The notes under the pieces: model-generated
Told to the model about the DNA's origin: nothing
Seen by the model: the letters and a program-made list of their open reading frames with translations, nothing else
The model's database searches: none
Source of the DNA: Burhinus oedicnemus
Lineage: Eukaryota; Chordata; Aves; Charadriiformes; Burhinidae
Assembly: GCA_008921705.1 (NCBI GenBank)
Contig: VFFE01007518.1
Location: 286,744 to 350,743 of the forward strand
Direction: 5' to 3'
DNA length: 64,000 nt
Position numbers and translations under genes: made by a program
Shown: piece after piece, positions 60,526-64,000 of the stretch
Layout of the letters: each line of letters opens with the position of its first letter
How positions within the stretch are numbered: the first letter of the stretch is position 1

Positions 60526-60852
60526 TAGATTCGAAGGGCGATGGGGATGTAACTGGGCTCTCTGGGGAGGCACCCGGGTGCAGTACTTGTAGGGCAGTGT
60601 GCTAGTATTTTTGAGAATCAGAAGGCCTACCACCCCTCAAGGGTAAAAACTACGCATTCAGCTGCCTTTCTGAAAAGCTTATACACCAATGCACGCAGCA
60701 TGGGGAACAAACAGGAAGAATTGGAGTTCTGTGTGTGGTCACAGGGCCATGATCTCATTGCAGTTACTGAGACATGATGGGATAGCTCACATGACTGGAA
60801 TGCTGTCATGGATGGCTATCTCCTCTTTAGGAAAGATAGGCCAGCAAGGCGA

Positions 60853-60857
60853 GGTGG
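60853..60857. repeat. Target-site duplication, left (GGTGG)
   Basis: Left copy of the 5-bp duplication flanking the nested LTR, inside CR1 ORF2. Confidence 0.85.
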
Positions 60858-61400
60858 TGTAGGAGACCGATAGAAAAACAAGATGTCTCAAAGCTCGCCT
60901 GCTGCCATACATGATAACAAAGGGGCTACATACTTGGTTATCAGAGCAGCCAGACCCTGTTTCTCATGGCTGCAATACCAAGTGCTGCCCAAGTGACAAT
61001 GACAGGAAAAGCCTATACGGCAACTGTGTCAAACAATGATTTCTTGAGCAAAGGTGACCATAGCACTGATGGGCCGAACTGCAAGTCAGCAGAGACTATA
61101 AACTACTGCTGTGCCTTACCCCAGTTGGGACCCTCACCACCATCATGACTTGAGAACCACGGATCAACGGGATGCCACTGACTCCAGAGGATCGACAGGA
61201 CGCTGCAGGCCTGTGGTGGTGACTATACTCTTGCTGTGCCCTGTAACACTGCTTTTACTCTATCACTCATCTCAGTGACTATTGCTGGGAAATAACAGTA
61301 AAGCCCTAGTGAATGGCATTTGACCTCATTTGTGTCTTAATCTCATGCTTGGAATTATTATGAACCCTCCCCGGACCCTCAATAGGACTGGGACGTAACA
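60858..61400 (+). mobile_element. Solo LTR (543 bp) nested in CR1, probable ERVL type
   Basis: The insert begins TGTAGGAGACCG and ends GGGACGTAACA, giving TG...CA ends. It is flanked by the 5-bp direct repeat GGTGG (60853-60857 and 61401-61405). Removing insert and one repeat restores the uninterrupted CR1 coding sequence at that point, so both ends are exact. A 5-bp target duplication fits ERVL-like elements better than the 6-bp duplication usual for ERVK. CAGTAAAGCCC near 61297 may be a weak polyadenylation signal. No internal retroviral region or second LTR is present, so it is a solo LTR left by recombination. No viral protein is encoded. The plus orientation is an inference. Confidence 0.9.
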
Positions 61401-61405
61401 GGTGG
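61401..61405. repeat. Target-site duplication, right (GGTGG)
   Basis: Right copy of the 5-bp duplication. The CR1 frame resumes immediately after it. Confidence 0.85.
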
Positions 61406-63228
61406 TGGAGTTGCTCTTTATGTGAGAGAGAACTGGAATGTATTGAGCTCTTGCTGGGGGCGGATGAATAGAGAGTTGAGAGTTGTGGGTAAGGATTAAG
61501 GGGCAGGCTAACATGAGGGACACTGTGGTGGGGGGTTATTACAGGCCACCTGATCAGGATGCAGAAGTTAAAGAGGTCTTAGGGGCCATGGTGGCAGATG
61601 ATGCAGAGACGGTGGAGTTACTGAATGCCTTTTTTGCTTCAGTCTGTACTGCTCAGGCCAGCCCTCAGGAGTCCCAGAATCTACAGGTAACAGAGAAAGT
61701 CCGGAGGAAAGAGGACTTTCCCTTGGTTGAGGAGGATCAAGTTAGAGATCTCTTAAGTAAACCACAAGTCCATGGGCCCTGATGGGATGCACCCGCGAGT
61801 GCTGAGAGAGCTGGCAGAAGTCATGGCTGGGCCGCTCTCCATCATCTTTGAAAGGTCCCGGAGAACAGGCGAGGTCTCCGAGGACTGGAGGAAAGCCAAT
61901 GTCACTCCAGCCTTCAAAAAGGGCAAGAAGGAAGACCCAGGAAACTACAGGCCAGTCAGCCTCACCTCCATCCCTGGAAAGATGATGGAACAGCTCATTC
62001 TGGGCGTCATCTCAAAGCACCTGGAGGAAAAGAAGGTTATCAGAAGTAGGCAACATGGACTCACCAAGGGGAAGTCATGTCTGACTAATCTGATAGCCTC
62101 CTATGATAGCATGACCGGATGGATAGATGAGGGGAGGGCGGTGGATGTTGTCTACCTTGACTTCAGCAAGGCTTTGGACACTGTCTCCCACAGCATCCTC
62201 ATAGGCAAGATCTGGAAGTGTGGGTTGGATGAATGGACGGTGGGGTGGATTGAAAGCTGGCTGGCAGATAGAGCTCAGAGGGTTGTGGTTAGTGGCACAG
62301 AGTCTAGTTGGAGGTCTGTGACAAGTAGTGTTCCCCAGGGGTCAGTACTGGGTGCAGTCTTGTTCAACATATTCATCAACGACCTGGATGAAGGGGTAGA
62401 GTGTACCCTCAGCAAGTTTGCTGATGGCACAAAACTGGGAGGGGTGGCTGACACACCGGAAGGTTGTGCTGCCATTCAGCGTGACCTGGACAGGCTGGAG
62501 AGTTGGCCAGAGAGAAACCTCATGAAGTTCAACAAAGGCAAGTGTAAGGTCCTGCACTTGGGGAGGAATAACCCCATGCACCAGTACAGGTTAGGAGCTG
62601 ACCTGCTGGAAAGCAGCTCTCTTGAAAGGGACCTGGGAGTCCTGGTGGACAACAGGATGACCATGAGGCAGCAATGTGCCCTTGTGGCCAAGAAGGCCAA
62701 TGGTCTCCTGGGGTGCATTAAAAACAGTGTGGCAAGCAGGTCGCGGGAAGTTATCCTCCTCTATTCTCCCCTGGTGAGGCCGCACCTGGAGTCTTGTGTC
62801 TAGTTCTGGGCTCCCCAGTTCAAGAAGGACAGGGAACTGCTGGAGAGGGTACAGCAGAGGGCTACAAAGATGATTAGGGGACTGGGACATCTTTCTGATG
62901 AGGAAAGGCTGAGGGACTTGGGTCTTTTGAGTCTGGAGAAGAGAAGGCTGAGGGGGGATCTCATCAATGCTTATAAATACTTCAAGGGAGGGTGCCGGGA
63001 GGATGGGACCAGTCTTTTTTCAGTGGTGCCCAGTGATAGGACAAGAGGTAATGGGCACAAACTTGACCATAGGAAGTTCCATCTAAACCTGAGGAAGAAC
63101 TTTCCTTTGAGGGTGGCAGAGCACTGGAATAGGCTGCTCAGAGAGCTGCTCTGGCAGGGGGGTTGGACTAGACGATCTCCAGAGGTCCCTTCCACCCCAT
63201 ACCATTCTGTGATCTGTGATTCTATGAT

Positions 63229-64000
63229 CCATCAGTCTTGTAGGAATTTTCACAGAACCCATTCAATGTAGCAAGTGAGAGGCAAGTTCACAAATCAAAT
63301 ATTCTCAGAGTATGATTCTTGCCATGGTTATGTCTTTGATCTTGGAGACTAAGAAAGTGAAAAACTGATTCTTTAAATAAGCTTGTTCTTCCATCACTTT
63401 TTCAGTATTCAAGGCCCTGCAGCTCATTTGCACTGCAAAGTCATATTTACATATGTACAGTATATATGATTCACTGTATGTTTAAGTTTAAAGTACGGCA
63501 TGGGCATACCACTATATCACTGTGAGAGCTGATAGCTCCCTCTGAACTGCAATTCAGAATTGGTTGATGAGCTAGTAACATAATATCAAAGCAGTAGATT
63601 CAAGCAAGAAATGCATTAGAGAGCACTCTAAGACAGATAGATGACCTTTTGCTTAAAGCAACACCCATTTTTTTTCCTGTTTCAAAAGTCTGAACAGCTA
63701 TGTTTTTATTCCTTTATATCAGCTAAATAGCTGTTTGTATTCAAATAGTGTAGTGATCTATGAGTAGGACTTATTTCCTCAGAAGACTATACAAGGTAAT
63801 ATTACCTTTATTTTCCTCTTAGGTGATAGAAGGAACATACGTTTTGCTGCCCAATCTAGTCAGTAAGGCAAGATGAAATCTCAGAAATGCCTATGTTGAA
63901 TTATGCAGCGTATATTTTCCCTACTCTCCTGTGACCCTTAAATTCCAGTAGAACCATCTCTTCATCATCTCACCTTTAGGTCTAACACACTTTCCCATTT
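63229..64000. other. AT-rich non-coding DNA
   Basis: No gene, RNA or repeat is recognised up to the end of the window. Confidence 0.5.

Larger units (their letters stand above)
60560..63145 (+). pseudogene. CR1 ORF2, LTR-split and deleted, FADG
   Basis: The endonuclease start reads LYTNARSMGNKQEELEF and ITET-like VTET followed by a stop (about 60775), then HDWNAVMDGYLLFRKDRPAR up to the LTR at 60858. After the LTR GVALYVREN resumes at 61409. The catalytic GDFN and SDH regions are deleted. The linker continues at 61582 (GAMVADDAETVELLNAFFAS). The frame 61772-62803 is open for 343 codons with the RT fingers, motif A ([13 protein letters not shown], where the usual Phe is Leu), [17 protein letters not shown] and FADG (62417-62428), then a stop at 62801-62803. 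The C-terminus follows at 62870 but its end is removed by the deletion near 63145. Confidence 0.92.
59200..63228 (+). mobile_element. Long CR1 LINE, internally deleted and LTR-interrupted
   Basis: This CR1 spans 5' UTR, ORF1, ORF2 and 3' UTR but is rearranged. ORF1 is at about 59450-60525. ORF2 begins near 60560 and is interrupted inside the endonuclease region by a 543-bp solo LTR (60858-61400). At about 61580 the sequence jumps from the endonuclease YYRPPDQDAEV region to the endonuclease-RT linker, losing roughly 800 bases relative to the copy at 53927-58253. From 61582 it closely matches 49054-50694, including FADG. An 8-base deletion near 61764 and a deletion of about 80 bases near 63145 are also present. 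It ends at degenerate octamers near 63200-63228. Confidence 0.94.

Noticed and set aside
1..64000. CRISPR arrays, tRNA or rRNA genes, bacterial operons, complete ERV genomes
   Set aside because: None could be seen. The repeats present are CR1, solo LTRs and simple repeats, and no retroviral gag, pol or env frame was recognised.

Overview
The window is nuclear DNA from a bird. It is AT-rich, shows no host exons, and is heavily colonised by CR1 LINEs, the dominant interspersed repeat of birds. The CR1 calls rest on ORF2 fragments (APE endonuclease and reverse transcriptase), ORF1 fragments (Cys-rich, coiled-coil and SGNH-esterase-like parts) and 3' ends made of the octamer ATTCTRTG. I count 17 CR1 copies or fragments on both strands, about 20 kb or roughly a third of the window. 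That is far above what I would expect for an average bird locus and points either to a CR1-rich lineage or to a repeat-rich intergenic or intronic region. A solo LTR with the typical bird end GGTTAAACCACAACA also supports an avian source. I cannot name the species.

Layout. 1-3620: AT-rich non-coding DNA. 3621-8959: four CR1 copies, the last (7760-8959) with an almost open RT C-terminal half. 8960-12656: plain DNA, a CR1 remnant, a minus-strand solo LTR (11653-12228) and a weaker LTR-like block beside it. 12657-22200: mostly unique DNA with two short CR1 3' ends, one degraded LTR-like block and a trinucleotide microsatellite. 22203-29020: a dense CR1 cluster of three long copies, one ending in a long (TATTC)n tract. 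29021-43687: about 14.7 kb with no CR1, containing a 180-bp dispersed duplication, simple repeats and moderately complex stretches that may be conserved non-coding elements. 43688-50694: four CR1 copies, the last a young-looking 1.6-kb copy. 50695-53926: unique DNA. 53927-63228: a near full-length minus-strand CR1 (about 4.3 kb), a head-to-head short CR1, then a long plus-strand CR1 interrupted by a 543-bp solo LTR with a 5-bp target duplication. 63229-64000: unique DNA.

No CR1 copy is intact, so nothing here is an autonomous element. Three long copies (49054-50694, 53927-58253, 59200-63228) share a change of the reverse transcriptase catalytic box from FADD to FADG. Two other copies have lost the box by deletion, leaving one FADD copy. 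I found no tRNA, rRNA, CRISPR, operon or host protein gene and no convincing undescribed system. The most interesting points are the shared catalytic change, the composite structure of the last CR1, the nested LTR and the dispersed 180-bp duplication.
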